From: an uncultured bacterium
Lineage (GTDB): Bacteria; Bacteroidota; Bacteroidia; Bacteroidales; Bacteroidaceae
Length of the DNA: 63,667 nucleotides
Direction of reading: 5' to 3'
Assembly (NCBI GenBank): GCA_946188155.1
Contig: CAMHUC010000016.1
Coordinates: forward strand, 1 to 63,667
How positions within the stretch are numbered: the stretch's first letter is position 1; each line of letters starts with the position of its first letter. The position numbers and the translations under genes are program-made. The notes beneath the pieces were generated by a model that was not told the DNA's origin, did no database searches, and worked only from the letters and a program-made list of their open reading frames with translations. This document shows positions 39,794-47,725 of this stretch, one piece after another.

Positions 39794-40594
39794 CTACTTG
39801 AAAATCAAGACTGCGAGCGTGGCCAGCATAGAGAGTGCCGACAACCAGAAGGACACCGTGGTGACCTCGGTGGCGTTGGCCGCCGACTGGCGCTTACGGT
39901 AGTTGTTGGGCTGAACGTAGATGACGTCGCCCTGCTGGATGTAGAATGCGGGTGAGGAGATGAGCGAGCGGCCATCGAGCATCGACAAGGCGTAGGTCTT
40001 CTGCTGGCCGTTCTCCTGGCGGTAAACGAATACACTGTCGCGACGGCCGTAGAGATTCATGTCGCCAGCCTCGCTGATGGCCTCGATGATGGTCAGACGG
40101 TCGCGGGTAATGCTATGGTCGCCAGGGGCACCCACCTCGCCCACGACGTGGTAGCGCAGGTTGATGAAGTCGACGGTGACCACAGCGTCTGTCGCCACGT
40201 TCTTCTCCTCGAGGGTGCGCTTCACCTTGGCAGCAACCTCCTCGCGGGTGAGACCCGCCAGATGGATCTTCCCAACCAGGGGGAAGTCCACGTCGCCATT
40301 GCTGTCGAGGGTGTAGCCCAGCGAGCCGTGGCTCTGAGCAAGGGCCGTGGCCTGGGGCGCACCGATTATCTGAGTCGACAGAGGCAGGTTGAGAATGTTT
40401 GTCAGTTCCGTGGTCTTGGTGTTCACCACGATGGATACGGCATCCGACGGCTTCAGGGTGATGCCCTTGTAGTTGGCCAGCTGTGCCATCTGCCCGCCGT
40501 TGAAGTCCTGCAGGTAGGTGATGTTCTTTGGCGTGGAGCACGCTGACAGCAAGATTGCCGCTGCAAAGAACGTGATAGCGTATAAATGCTTCAT
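39794..40594 (-). CDS. Wza-type polysaccharide export lipoprotein
   Basis: 266 residues. Lipoprotein signal (FFAAAILLSACSTPKN), then the Poly_export/SLBB layout: LKPSDAVSIVVNT, FPLVGKIHLAGLTREEVAAKVK and VVGEVGAPGDHSI, with QQGDVIYVQPNNYRK near the end and a C-terminal hydrophobic helix. It forms the outer-membrane export channel for the polymer made by Wzy/Wzz. First gene of the operon, directly behind a promoter box, and divergent from tmRNA. Confidence 0.92.
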   Translation of the reverse strand: MKHLYAITFFAAAILLSACSTPKNITYLQDFNGGQMAQLANYKGITLKPSDAVSIVVNTKTTELTNILNLPLSTQIIGAPQATALAQSHGSLGYTLDSNGDVDFPLVGKIHLAGLTREEVAAKVKRTLEEKNVATDAVVTVDFINLRYHVVGEVGAPGDHSITRDRLTIIEAISEAGDMNLYGRRDSVFVYRQENGQQKTYALSMLDGRSLISSPAFYIQQGDVIYVQPNNYRKRQSAANATEVTTVSFWLSALSMLATLAVLIFK

Positions 40595-40653
40595 ATCTGT
40601 CTGTTTTGATGATTACTTACCTTATTTATATACTCATTAACGCAAAAAACGGT

Positions 40654-40662
40654 GCAAAATTA
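40654..40662 (-). promoter_or_regulatory. -7 box for the polysaccharide operon
   Basis: TAATTTTGC on the minus strand, about 60 bp from ATG 40594. Confidence 0.6.
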
Positions 40663-40704
40663 CAATTTTTTCCCGAATTATTTGCAGTTTTCTGAAAAAA
40701 CTCG

Positions 40705-40713
40705 TATATTTGC
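40705..40713 (+). promoter_or_regulatory. -7 box for tmRNA
   Basis: TATATTTGC, with TTTG at 40681-40684 upstream at normal spacing. It lies 27 bp before the mature 5' end. Confidence 0.75.
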
Positions 40714-40739
40714 ACTCGAATTACGGTATTATCGTATCC

Positions 40740-41139
40740 GGGGGTGACTGGATTTGACGGCAAGTCGAGATGGTACGTAAGCACGCGGAGGCTCGTTGGC
40801 TACCTCCTAAATCAGAGTGAACAAAGAATTAATTGGCAACAATGAGTATGCTCTCGCTGCCTAATCGAAGTATAGTAGATTACTGGCTTAATTCTCTTAC
40901 AAGGTGAGAGAACGGGACGTCGCTCCGAGGATCTGGTTCCGAATCCGAAGATCAAGCGGCGCAGGCAAAATCGGAAATAGTCTGTCCAGGCCTCGATGGC
41001 CAGATGAAATTCAGAGGATAAGGCGGCAGTTGGTGGTCCAGGTCTTGCTGGCGCTCGAAAACCGAAGACTGGAATAAGCGTGTAGAAAGCGTATGGTTTC
41101 CTTGTGCGGACGAGGGTTCGACTCCCTCCACTTCCACGA
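40740..41139 (+). ncRNA. ssrA: Transfer-messenger RNA (tmRNA)
   Basis: The 5' end GGGGGUGACUGGAUUUGACGG and the 3' T-arm GGUUCGACUCCCUCCACUUCC are diagnostic. The 7-bp acceptor stem pairs GGGGGUG (40740-40746) with CACUUCC (41129-41135). The tag reads G-N-N-E-Y-A-L-A-A then UAA at 40835-40864, matching the usual Bacteroidetes pattern ending YALAA. tmRNA rescues stalled ribosomes and marks the product for degradation. After the discriminator A the genome reads CGA rather than CCA, so CCA must be added after transcription. Confidence 0.95.
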
Positions 41140-41186
41140 TCAGCCTGCCCACGGGGGGCGGGCACTTAACTTTAAACAAAACTATT

Positions 41187-42071
41187 ATGAAAGGCAAATT
41201 GCTTAGCAGCTTGTTTGCAATGATGGTGGCGACTATGATGTCGTCGTGTGAGAAAATGGTACTGTCCGGCAGTGCCGAGTCAGAGAATCAGCAGAAGGGC
41301 AACGTGGTGGTCCGCGTGAGTCAGTTCGAGCAGACGCCCTTTGATGCCAAGACGCGCGCCGAGGCTGGCGACTACTGCAGCCGGCTGTGCTTCCACGTGT
41401 ATGGCGATGATGGGGTGCGCGTCAGCTATGTCAATGAGAAACAGGAGGATGAGGGCTTCGGGGCTGCTTCGTTCACTCTCGAGAAGGGGCACTACTTCCT
41501 CGTGGTCGTGGGCCACAGTGCCGCCACCAACCCCAGCTTCTCGGCCAACGAGAAGGTGAGTATCTCCGGCAAGGACCTGGGCGACACGTTCTGGTGCTGC
41601 GAGGAACTGGAAGTGGGCGACGAGGGTGTGGAGAAGAACCTGGTGCTCAAGCGCATCGTATCGCTCATACGTTTCCTGCCGCTGGATGAATGCCCGGCAA
41701 ATATGGACCAGCTGCTGTTCAGATATACAGGCAGCAGAGGTACGTTCAGCGGACTGACGGGCTACGGCACGACAAGTGCGGCACAGACGGCCGACCTGAC
41801 AGTCAGTCCCGACGACCGTCAGTTCGAGTTCTACATGATTCCCAAAGCCCAGAAGGACACGCTCAGCCTGAAGATCAGCTCGTATGCCCACGATGACGCA
41901 GGGAGAGTCGTTCCGCTGACAGACAAGACCATCGACAAGGTACCCGTGCAGCGCAACTGCATCACTATCTGCCGTGGCAACCTGTTCGACAACGAGAGTT
42001 CGTCGCAGTCGGTATTCATCACCGTCACCATCGATGGAGAATGGGATGAGGACATCCACCTGAACTACTAA
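41187..42071 (+). CDS. FimB/Mfa2-family fimbrial-type lipoprotein
   Basis: 294 residues. Lipoprotein signal (MMVATMMSSCEK), then two beta-sandwich domains in the style of Mfa2/FimB anchor proteins: LCFHVYGDDGVRVSYV, FTLEKGHYFLVVVGHS, RIVSLIRFLPLDECPANMDQ. Such proteins anchor or regulate Bacteroidales type V fimbriae or surface adhesins. No fimbrial shaft gene is nearby, so it may anchor a pilin encoded elsewhere or be an orphan. No clear promoter; it may be read from the tmRNA promoter or from a non-consensus one. Confidence 0.72.
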   Translation: MKGKLLSSLFAMMVATMMSSCEKMVLSGSAESENQQKGNVVVRVSQFEQTPFDAKTRAEAGDYCSRLCFHVYGDDGVRVSYVNEKQEDEGFGAASFTLEKGHYFLVVVGHSAATNPSFSANEKVSISGKDLGDTFWCCEELEVGDEGVEKNLVLKRIVSLIRFLPLDECPANMDQLLFRYTGSRGTFSGLTGYGTTSAAQTADLTVSPDDRQFEFYMIPKAQKDTLSLKISSYAHDDAGRVVPLTDKTIDKVPVQRNCITICRGNLFDNESSSQSVFITVTIDGEWDEDIHLNY

Positions 42072-42182
42072 ACGTATAGGCCGACAAGGACAAAAATCTT
42101 CAAAAATCCTTCAAAAATGCTAACAGGGAAAAGATTTCTGACTGATTTTTGAAGATTTTTGTTCTTTTACCGAAAAAAATCG

Positions 42183-42191
42183 TATATTTGC
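42183..42191 (+). promoter_or_regulatory. -7 box for the RelA/SpoT-domain gene
   Basis: TATATTTGC, an exact match 27 bp upstream of ATG 42219. Confidence 0.75.
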
Positions 42192-42218
42192 AGCCAGTTA
42201 TATGCACGAATAGAAGGA

Positions 42219-43325
42219 ATGGAAGAAAATAAAAGTCATATACTGGATGCCCACGGCGAGGAACTGATGAGCCAGTTTATAGCCAACCGCCCCGTGTTCT
42301 TGCGCATGGAGCAAATTATCTGCGAGAAGCTCGGTGAAGTGTTACGCCACCAGGACATGATGCTCATCGGATTGGAGCACCGTGTCAAGCAGGAGAAGTC
42401 GCTGGCCGGCAAACTGGAGCTGAAAGGGGCCAAGTATGCCACCCTCTCCGACATTACTGACCTTGTGGGAGTACGCATCATCACCTTCTATACCGACGAT
42501 GTCGACAAGGTGGCTGCCATCGTCAAGCACGTGTTCGACGTCGACTGGGAACACTCTATCGACAAGCGTAAGATGCACAGTCTGGACAGCTTCGGCTACA
42601 ACTCACTGCACTACATTTGCCGACTGCCAAAGCAAATCGTCGACGACCCGGAGATGCCCCAGCTGAACACCTTCTGCTTCGAGATACAGATGCGAACGGC
42701 ACTACAGCACGTGTGGTCGGCCATCGAGCACGACACCGGCTACAAGGGCATCGTGCAGCTGCCTGCGGCCTACCGCCGACAGTTCAGCCGACTGGCAGGA
42801 ATGCTGGAACTCATCGACGACGAGTTCAGCCGCCTGCGCACATCAGTCACCGACTACAACCGTAAGGTGCAGTCGCTCGTTGCCAGCGGCAAGCTCGACG
42901 AGGTGCCCCTTCGCCAGGACACCTTCCGCGCCTATCTGGAGATGTCACCCTTCAAGGCGCTCAACCAGCGCATTGCCGCCTCCAACCAAGCAGAGATATG
43001 CCCCTTCCCCCTGTTCTCCTTCCTCAGGGTGTTCCAGCGACTGGGGCTGGAGACCATCGGCGACATTGAGCAGCTGATTAAGGAGAATGAGGATGAAGCC
43101 TACCAGCTGGCCGTCTCGCAGCTGGCACTGACAGATATCGACATCATCCTCGAGAACGTGGCTCCGATGAACCTCTGTTTCATCTACGTACTCAAGAAAG
43201 GCGAAGGGATTGCCGGGTTGAGGAATGTCTACGACTTGCTCAACGGCTACCGTCCCGACAATGAATTCATGGCCCAAATGACGATGGACCTGGCCCAAAG
43301 CCTACCTTTCATAGCAAAAAAGTAA
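42219..43325 (+). CDS. (p)ppGpp synthetase, RelA/SpoT-domain protein
   Basis: 368 residues from ATG 42219; codons further upstream lie before the promoter. The synthetase domain (about 20-200) shows IGLEHRVKQEKSLAGKLELKG, DLVGVRIITFY, FGYNSLHYICRLP and EIQMRTALQHVWSAIEHDTGYK, matching the nucleotidyltransferase core. The HD hydrolase and TGS/ACT domains of long RSH proteins are absent. A helical C-terminal domain of about 150 residues replaces them. It likely makes (p)ppGpp under stress. It is 4 bp upstream of a DUF308 membrane protein and probably co-transcribed. Confidence 0.85.
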   Translation: MEENKSHILDAHGEELMSQFIANRPVFLRMEQIICEKLGEVLRHQDMMLIGLEHRVKQEKSLAGKLELKGAKYATLSDITDLVGVRIITFYTDDVDKVAAIVKHVFDVDWEHSIDKRKMHSLDSFGYNSLHYICRLPKQIVDDPEMPQLNTFCFEIQMRTALQHVWSAIEHDTGYKGIVQLPAAYRRQFSRLAGMLELIDDEFSRLRTSVTDYNRKVQSLVASGKLDEVPLRQDTFRAYLEMSPFKALNQRIAASNQAEICPFPLFSFLRVFQRLGLETIGDIEQLIKENEDEAYQLAVSQLALTDIDIILENVAPMNLCFIYVLKKGEGIAGLRNVYDLLNGYRPDNEFMAQMTMDLAQSLPFIAKK

Positions 43326-43329
43326 AGAT

Positions 43330-43986
43330 ATGAAGATACTACAAAGCTCTTTCTTCCGTGCCATCTGCGCACTGGCCATCGGCATTCTGCTGATTAAATA
43401 CCCCGACAACACCGTCACGTGGATTACCGTTGCCATCGGCTGTCTGTTCCTGCTATCTGGCATCATCTCTCTGGTGGTCTACTACCATGCCACCCGCAAG
43501 GTCAGCGAATACCGCATCACCGATGCCGAGGGCCGACTGGTAGCCAGCGACGAGAAGCCCACCTTCCCCATCGTTGGCGTGGGGAGCCTCATTCTCGGAC
43601 TGCTGCTGGCCCTGACGCCGAATGTATTCGTCAAGGGACTGATGTACGTCATCGGATTCGTCCTCGTGCTAGGAGCCATCAACCAATACATGAACCTGCT
43701 CAATGCCCGCCACTTCGGAAAGGTGGGCTTCGGCTACTGGATCTTTCCGAGCATCATCCTGCTCACCGGGCTATACGTCATTCTCAAGCCGATGGCACCT
43801 GCCGAGATGGCCATGCTCGTGCTGGGCTGGTGCAGTCTGTTATACGGTATCACCGAGCTCATCAATTCGCTGAAGATCCACTCCGCGAAGCGCAAGGTTG
43901 CCAAGAGTGATGAAATACCCCTGGCAGAGGAGATCGTCGAGGAGGAAGCGACAGACAAGCAGGACGCTACCTATCTGCCAGAATGA
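43330..43986 (+). CDS. DUF308 (HdeD-like) membrane protein
   Basis: 218 residues with about six membrane helices in paired repeats (FFRAICALAIGILLIKYPDNTV, IVGVGSLILGLLLALTPN, GYWIFPSIILLTGLYVILKP) and an acidic C-terminal tail. DUF308/HdeD proteins are linked to acid resistance in enterobacteria; the role here is unknown. It is coupled to the (p)ppGpp synthetase, suggesting a stress function. Its last 20 bp overlap the convergent UDG-like gene. Confidence 0.78.
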   Translation: MKILQSSFFRAICALAIGILLIKYPDNTVTWITVAIGCLFLLSGIISLVVYYHATRKVSEYRITDAEGRLVASDEKPTFPIVGVGSLILGLLLALTPNVFVKGLMYVIGFVLVLGAINQYMNLLNARHFGKVGFGYWIFPSIILLTGLYVILKPMAPAEMAMLVLGWCSLLYGITELINSLKIHSAKRKVAKSDEIPLAEEIVEEEATDKQDATYLPE

Positions 43987-44539
43987 ACACCCGCCGATAG
44001 TATTCTGCCTTGCGCTCCGCCTTCATCGGATAGGCACGCGAGCTGCTGGGCATGCGGTAGAGACGAAGCAAGCGGTTGTCCAGCATAAATTCTGCATACT
44101 CCCCCACCCTCGGAGCTGCGATTCCGAACTGACGGCAGGCAACGGCAGTTGCCAGCTGTCCTGCTGTTACTACGGCCTGGCACTCAGGTAACTGTCTGAG
44201 CATCTGCCGGATGTCAGTCTCTTCCACTATTTCCAAGTCCTTGTCCGAAGCCGTGCCGGTGGTGCGCCGGATGCGGGTGGCCGTATCGAAAAGAGCAATC
44301 CCCTGCTCTTCGAGGAAGGGGATGAGCAGGTCGAGGCGGAAGGTCTTACCGGGAGCATCGACAAAGTGTTCCTTGTCGCCGAAGAAGATGATGCCGAAGA
44401 TACGCCACATGTCGTTGATGAAATTCGGGTAATAGAACTTCATCGACCAACGTTTCTCCGATGGCGGGAATGTGCCGAGCATCAGCACCCGCGCATTCCT
44501 CGGCAGAAACGGCTCGAAAGGATGCGATTCAACTGCCAA
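43967..44539 (-). CDS. Uracil-DNA glycosylase superfamily protein
   Basis: 190 residues. UDG-fold signs: VLMLGTFPPSEKRWSMKFYYPN (loop like GxxPxxx), INDMWRIFG, and the C-terminal YRMPSSSRAYPM (like the HPSxx block). The first ATG is at residue 20, inside the core strand, so the true start is probably TTG 44539, which sits in a repeat region at the end of udk. It may remove uracil or another base from DNA, or bind DNA without excision; catalytic residues cannot be confirmed by eye. Last gene of a probable EEP-udk-UDG operon. Confidence 0.72.
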   Translation of the reverse strand: MAVESHPFEPFLPRNARVLMLGTFPPSEKRWSMKFYYPNFINDMWRIFGIIFFGDKEHFVDAPGKTFRLDLLIPFLEEQGIALFDTATRIRRTTGTASDKDLEIVEETDIRQMLRQLPECQAVVTAGQLATAVACRQFGIAAPRVGEYAEFMLDNRLLRLYRMPSSSRAYPMKAERKAEYYRRVFILADR

Positions 44540-44540
44540 C

Positions 44541-44566
44541 TCTTAATTCTTAGCTCTTAATTCCTC
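44541..44566. repeat. CTCTTAATTC repeat at the udk stop
   Basis: Two copies of CTCTTAATTC at 44540-44565 supply the last codons and stop of udk. The TTG start of the next gene follows directly. Confidence 0.6.
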
Positions 44567-45181
44567 CTTCACCTCACGCGAGAATCCCTCGATATAAGTC
44601 TTGAGGATATTGATGCCAGTCTTGTTCTCACGCCCCCAGGGGATGATGAGGTCTGCAAACTTCTTCGTAGGCTCAATAAACTGCTCATGCATTGGTTTCA
44701 CATCGTTCTCGTAGTGGCTGAGCACCATCTCCACAGTACGTCCCCGCTCCACCACGTCGCGACGTATGTTGCGAATCAGCCGCACGTCGCTGTCGGTGTC
44801 TACGAATATCTTCAAGTCCATCATGTCGCGTAGCCGCTTGTAGTGGAGCGTCATAATGCCTTCGAGGATGATGACGGGCTTGGGCTCCACATGGACGGTC
44901 TCCGGCAGACGGTTGGAGATGACATACGAGTAGGTGGGCTGCTCGATGGCCTCACCGTTCTTCAGCTTCTTGATCTGCTCCGAGAGCAGCTTCCAGTCGA
45001 AGGCGTCGGGATGGTCGAAGTTGATAGCCCGCCGCTCCTCGTCAGTCAGCTCCGACGTATCGTTATAGTACGAATCGAGCGGGATGATGGCAAAACAATG
45101 GGGGGGCAATGCCTTGGCAATACGCTTCACGACGGTGGTCTTGCCCGAACCAGAACCGCCTGCTATTCCTATGATAATCAT
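44543..45181 (-). CDS. udk: Uridine kinase
   Basis: 212 residues. P-loop GIAGGSGSGKTTVVKRI at the N-terminus, substrate site PLDSYYND, then NFDHPDAFDW, and lid residues RNIRRDVVERGR. Matches uridine/cytidine kinase, which phosphorylates uridine and cytidine for pyrimidine salvage. Length is normal. The last residues (ELRAKN) and the stop are written by repeat DNA (TCTTAATTC units), so the natural C-terminus may have been altered slightly. Confidence 0.93.
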   Translation of the reverse strand: MIIIGIAGGSGSGKTTVVKRIAKALPPHCFAIIPLDSYYNDTSELTDEERRAINFDHPDAFDWKLLSEQIKKLKNGEAIEQPTYSYVISNRLPETVHVEPKPVIILEGIMTLHYKRLRDMMDLKIFVDTDSDVRLIRNIRRDVVERGRTVEMVLSHYENDVKPMHEQFIEPTKKFADLIIPWGRENKTGINILKTYIEGFSREVKEELRAKN

Positions 45182-45219
45182 CGTGAGATTTACTTTACAT
45201 ATTTACTATTTACCAATGA

Positions 45220-46269
45220 TTACTGCGCTTTGATGAGATAGACGATGGTAGGCAGATGGTCGCTATAGCCGTTGAGCCACACGCCGCCGCCATGGGTACG
45301 CAAGGGGCTGCCCTTGTACTGCCCCTCCTGCTGGATGAGATAGTCGCGACGAAATATCTGGTGCGAGAAGAGTTTCAGTGATGAGTAGTCTTTCCGCTTG
45401 CCCTGGTCGAGCAGCGACGGGGAGAGGATAATCTGGTCAAACAGGTTCCAGGCGCCCTTATAGGTCAGCGTGCCCGTACCCGAAGCCAACACGTCCCACC
45501 AGGGATTGTACATGTCGCCAGGCCCCACCTCACTGATCTTACGCTTGGCACCGAGGCACTCGGCCATCGACTTGTCGTGAGGGTCGTCGTTCATGTCGCC
45601 CATCACAATCAGCTTCACCTTTGGGTCGGCAGCTATCACCGAGTCCTTCACCTGTTTGAGTTGCGCTGCACCCTCCTCGCGATAATACGACGTAGCACCC
45701 CGTGAGGGCAGATGGTTGACAATGATTGTCACATGCTCATCGGCCATCGTACCGCTAACCACGAAGAAGCCCCGGGTGGCCCTCAGCGAGTCCTGGGGCA
45801 GCTTATATATATAAGGTACGAGCCGGGTGTCGCGAACCGCGAAAAGAGCGGGGTTATAAATCAGCCCGCAGTCGATGCCACGCTGGTCGGGACCCTCTTC
45901 GTGGACAAATCGGAAGCACCTGGCCTTCAACGGTTCCTGCGCACAAAGGTCTTCCAGGCACCGTGCGTTCTCCACCTCGGCCACGCCGATGGCGGCACAT
46001 CCCACTCCGGGCAGCTTGTCGGTGCCCATCTCCGAGAGCACGCGCGCCATGTTGGCCAGCTTGTTGACATACTTCTCCTGGGTCCACCGGAACGTGCCGT
46101 CGGGCAGGAACTCATAGTCGTTCTTACCTGCGTCATGACAAGTGTCGAAAAGGTTCTCAAGATTATAGAAGCCTATCGCATAGACGGCGAATTTCTTCTG
46201 TCCGCCTCTGGCCGAGGGCACTCCCAGCATCAGGAGCAGCATCAGTAGTAACACATTGGTCTTTCTCAT
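45220..46269 (-). CDS. Secreted endonuclease/exonuclease/phosphatase-fold hydrolase
   Basis: 349 residues from ATG 46269 (MRKTNVLLLMLLLMLGVPSARG, signal peptide). The EEP fold is shown by IGFYNLENLFDT, IGVAEVEN, ITIIVNHLPSRG-like VTIIVNHLPSRG, LIVMGDMNDDP and NGYSDHLPTIVYL (catalytic Asp-His). Members of this Bacteroidetes group are usually annotated only as EEP family proteins; a secreted nuclease is possible. Only distantly like the EEP protein at 19560. First gene of a minus-strand operon with udk and the UDG-like gene. Confidence 0.85.
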   Translation of the reverse strand: MRKTNVLLLMLLLMLGVPSARGGQKKFAVYAIGFYNLENLFDTCHDAGKNDYEFLPDGTFRWTQEKYVNKLANMARVLSEMGTDKLPGVGCAAIGVAEVENARCLEDLCAQEPLKARCFRFVHEEGPDQRGIDCGLIYNPALFAVRDTRLVPYIYKLPQDSLRATRGFFVVSGTMADEHVTIIVNHLPSRGATSYYREEGAAQLKQVKDSVIAADPKVKLIVMGDMNDDPHDKSMAECLGAKRKISEVGPGDMYNPWWDVLASGTGTLTYKGAWNLFDQIILSPSLLDQGKRKDYSSLKLFSHQIFRRDYLIQQEGQYKGSPLRTHGGGVWLNGYSDHLPTIVYLIKAQ

Positions 46270-46289
46270 TGGATAACGAATTATTGGTT

Positions 46290-46298
46290 GCAAAGATA
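46290..46298 (-). promoter_or_regulatory. -7 box for the EEP-udk operon
   Basis: TATCTTTGC on the minus strand, an exact match 20 bp from ATG 46269. Confidence 0.7.
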
Positions 46299-46371
46299 CA
46301 ACTTTTTATCCATAAAGACAACGAAAAAGAGAAAAAAGAGAGAAAAGTTTGCGTAATCCGAAAAATATTCG

Positions 46372-46380
46372 TACCTTTGC
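46372..46380 (+). promoter_or_regulatory. -7 box for L31
   Basis: TACCTTTGC, with TTTG near 46348; 50 bp upstream of the L31 start. Confidence 0.75.
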
Positions 46381-46430
46381 AGCCGCTTTATGCAAGAATT
46401 ACATTTTAAACATTAATATCACAACTCAAA

Positions 46431-46685
46431 ATGAAAAAAGGTATTCATCCAGAAAACTATCGCCCCGTCGTGTTCCGTGACATGTCCAACGGCGATATGT
46501 TCCTCTCGAAGTCTACAGCAAAGACTAACGACACAGTAGAGTTTGAAGGCGAAACTTACCCGGTGGTAAAAGTAGAAATCTCCAGTACCTCTCACCCGTT
46601 CTACACTGGTAAGAGTAAGCTCGTTGACACCGCAGGACGTGTCGACAAGTTCATGAGCCGCTACGGTAAGGCTGCGAAGAAGTAA
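46431..46685 (+). CDS. rpmE2: 50S ribosomal protein L31, type B
   Basis: 84 residues. [29 protein letters not shown] and [20 protein letters not shown] are the type B (longer) form. The CxxC zinc ligands of the zinc-binding form are absent, so this is the C-minus paralogue. L31 bridges the two ribosomal subunits. Single-gene unit with its own promoter and terminator. Confidence 0.97.
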   Translation: MKKGIHPENYRPVVFRDMSNGDMFLSKSTAKTNDTVEFEGETYPVVKVEISSTSHPFYTGKSKLVDTAGRVDKFMSRYGKAAKK

Positions 46686-46703
46686 CACGATACCGCAAAG
46701 TCC

Positions 46704-46750
46704 AAAAGTGCGTTCAAGGTAGTTGCATATGCCATGAGCGCACTTTTTTT
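46704..46750 (+). terminator. Hairpin downstream of L31
   Basis: AAAAGTGCG pairs with CGCACTTTT around a 29-base loop, followed by a T-run. Confidence 0.65.
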
Positions 46751-46783
46751 GCCGTTTTATTTGGCCATACAAAATAATTTGCG

Positions 46784-46792
46784 TAACTTTGC
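46784..46792 (+). promoter_or_regulatory. -7 box for glutathione peroxidase
   Basis: TAACTTTGC, 31 bp upstream of ATG 46824. Confidence 0.75.
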
Positions 46793-46823
46793 CCCACAAA
46801 CTTACACACTATTAAAATAGAAA

Positions 46824-47375
46824 ATGAAAACCGTTTATGAATTCTCTGTCAAGGACAGAAAAGGCAAGGACGTATCCCTGAAGGAATACGCCAATGAGGT
46901 GTTGCTGATTGTCAATACAGCAACCAAGTGTGGATTCACACCACAATACGACGAACTGGAAGCACTCTACAAGAAGTACCACGCCCAGGGCTTCGAGATT
47001 CTCGACTTTCCCTGCAACCAGTTCGGACAACAGGCTCCCGGCACCGACGAGTCCATCCACGAGTTCTGCAAGCTCAACTTCGGCACCGAGTTCCCACGCT
47101 TCAAGAAAATCAAGGTCAACGGCGAGGATGCCGACCCACTCTACAAGTTCCTACAGGAGCAGAAGGGCTTCGCTGGATGGGACATGGAGCACCCCATAGC
47201 CCATATCCTGGACGACATGCTCTCAAAGGCCGACCCCGACTACAAGCAGAAGGCCGACATCAAGTGGAACTTCACCAAGTTCCTCATCAACAAGAAAGGC
47301 CAGGTGGTGGCTCGATTCGAACCCACGGAGAAGATTGAGAACATCGAGAAACAAATCGAGGAACTGCTGAAGTAG
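46824..47375 (+). CDS. Glutathione peroxidase family protein
   Basis: 183 residues. Catalytic tetrad blocks are clear: Cys in NTATKCGFTPQYD, Gln in FPCNQFGQQAPG, Trp-Asn in KWNFTKFL. The resolving Cys is probably that in FPCNQ or in EFCKL, as in thioredoxin-dependent enzymes. It reduces hydrogen peroxide and lipid peroxides in the cytoplasm. No signal peptide. Own promoter and terminator. Confidence 0.95.
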   Translation: MKTVYEFSVKDRKGKDVSLKEYANEVLLIVNTATKCGFTPQYDELEALYKKYHAQGFEILDFPCNQFGQQAPGTDESIHEFCKLNFGTEFPRFKKIKVNGEDADPLYKFLQEQKGFAGWDMEHPIAHILDDMLSKADPDYKQKADIKWNFTKFLINKKGQVVARFEPTEKIENIEKQIEELLK

Positions 47376-47395
47376 TTTACGGTTTACGGTTTACA
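47375..47395. repeat. GTTTACG array at the peroxidase stop
   Basis: Three 7-mers directly overlapping the TAG stop of the peroxidase gene and ending 5 bp before its terminator. Confidence 0.8.
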
Positions 47396-47399
47396 ATAG

Positions 47400-47429
47400 A
47401 AAAAGGCTCGTTTCACAACGAGCCTTTTT
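47400..47429. terminator. Bidirectional hairpin after the peroxidase gene
   Basis: AAAAAGGCTCGTT pairs with AACGAGCCTTTTT, with A/T runs at both ends, so it can end transcription in both directions. Confidence 0.85.
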
Positions 47430-47494
47430 CTTTAAAAACTAAATTAATCAACCATAAACCTTAACCATTAAAAATCTTTTCTGCTGCAAAGGTA
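47430..47494 (-). ncRNA. Candidate small RNA between peroxidase and hybrid kinase
   Basis: An exact TACCTTTGC box on the minus strand (47486-47494) is followed by A/T-rich sequence with GATTAATTTAGTTTTT and then the 47400-47429 hairpin, giving a transcript of about 80 bases with no open frame. The layout is like that at 23297-23440. Function unknown. Confidence 0.45.
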
Positions 47495-47650
47495 ATGGTA
47501 AATTCCAATACTGAGGTCGAGAGAGGGGTATTTGAGGTGGAAAATATGATAATTACCACTATTTCGACCTAAAATCACATTTTTTCCACCTATTTCAGCC
47601 CTACAACGCATTTTTCTTCACAAAAATGATGGTTTCTCGAACATTTTTTC

Positions 47651-47659
47651 TACCTTTGC
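47651..47659 (+). promoter_or_regulatory. -7 box for the hybrid kinase
   Basis: TACCTTTGC. Being inside the longer open frame, it rules out the far-upstream ATG at 47626. Confidence 0.7.
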
Positions 47660-47676
47660 ACCACCAAACAGTAAAG

Positions 47677-47725
47677 CGTAAACCGCGAACTGCAAACCGT
47701 AAACCGCGAACTGCAAACCGTAAAA
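47677..47725. repeat. CGTAAAC/CGCGAAC/TGCAAAC array in the kinase leader
   Basis: Seven 7-mers in perfect phase. The last one contributes the first base of the ATG at 47725. The array forms most of the 5' untranslated leader. Confidence 0.9.

Larger units (their letters stand above)
47376..47724. other. 349-bp gap before the hybrid kinase
   Basis: Contains the peroxidase array and terminator, the candidate small RNA, the kinase promoter and a seven-unit 7-mer array. No protein gene is supported. Confidence 0.7.

Noticed and set aside
40740..41139. tRNA gene suggested by the GGTTCGACTCC T-arm
   Set aside because: The arm belongs to tmRNA; the partner stem is 390 bases upstream and a tag frame lies between.
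47626..47724. Upstream ATG for the hybrid kinase
   Set aside because: It lies before the promoter box and its peptide (KPRTANRKPRTANRK) is pure repeat translation.
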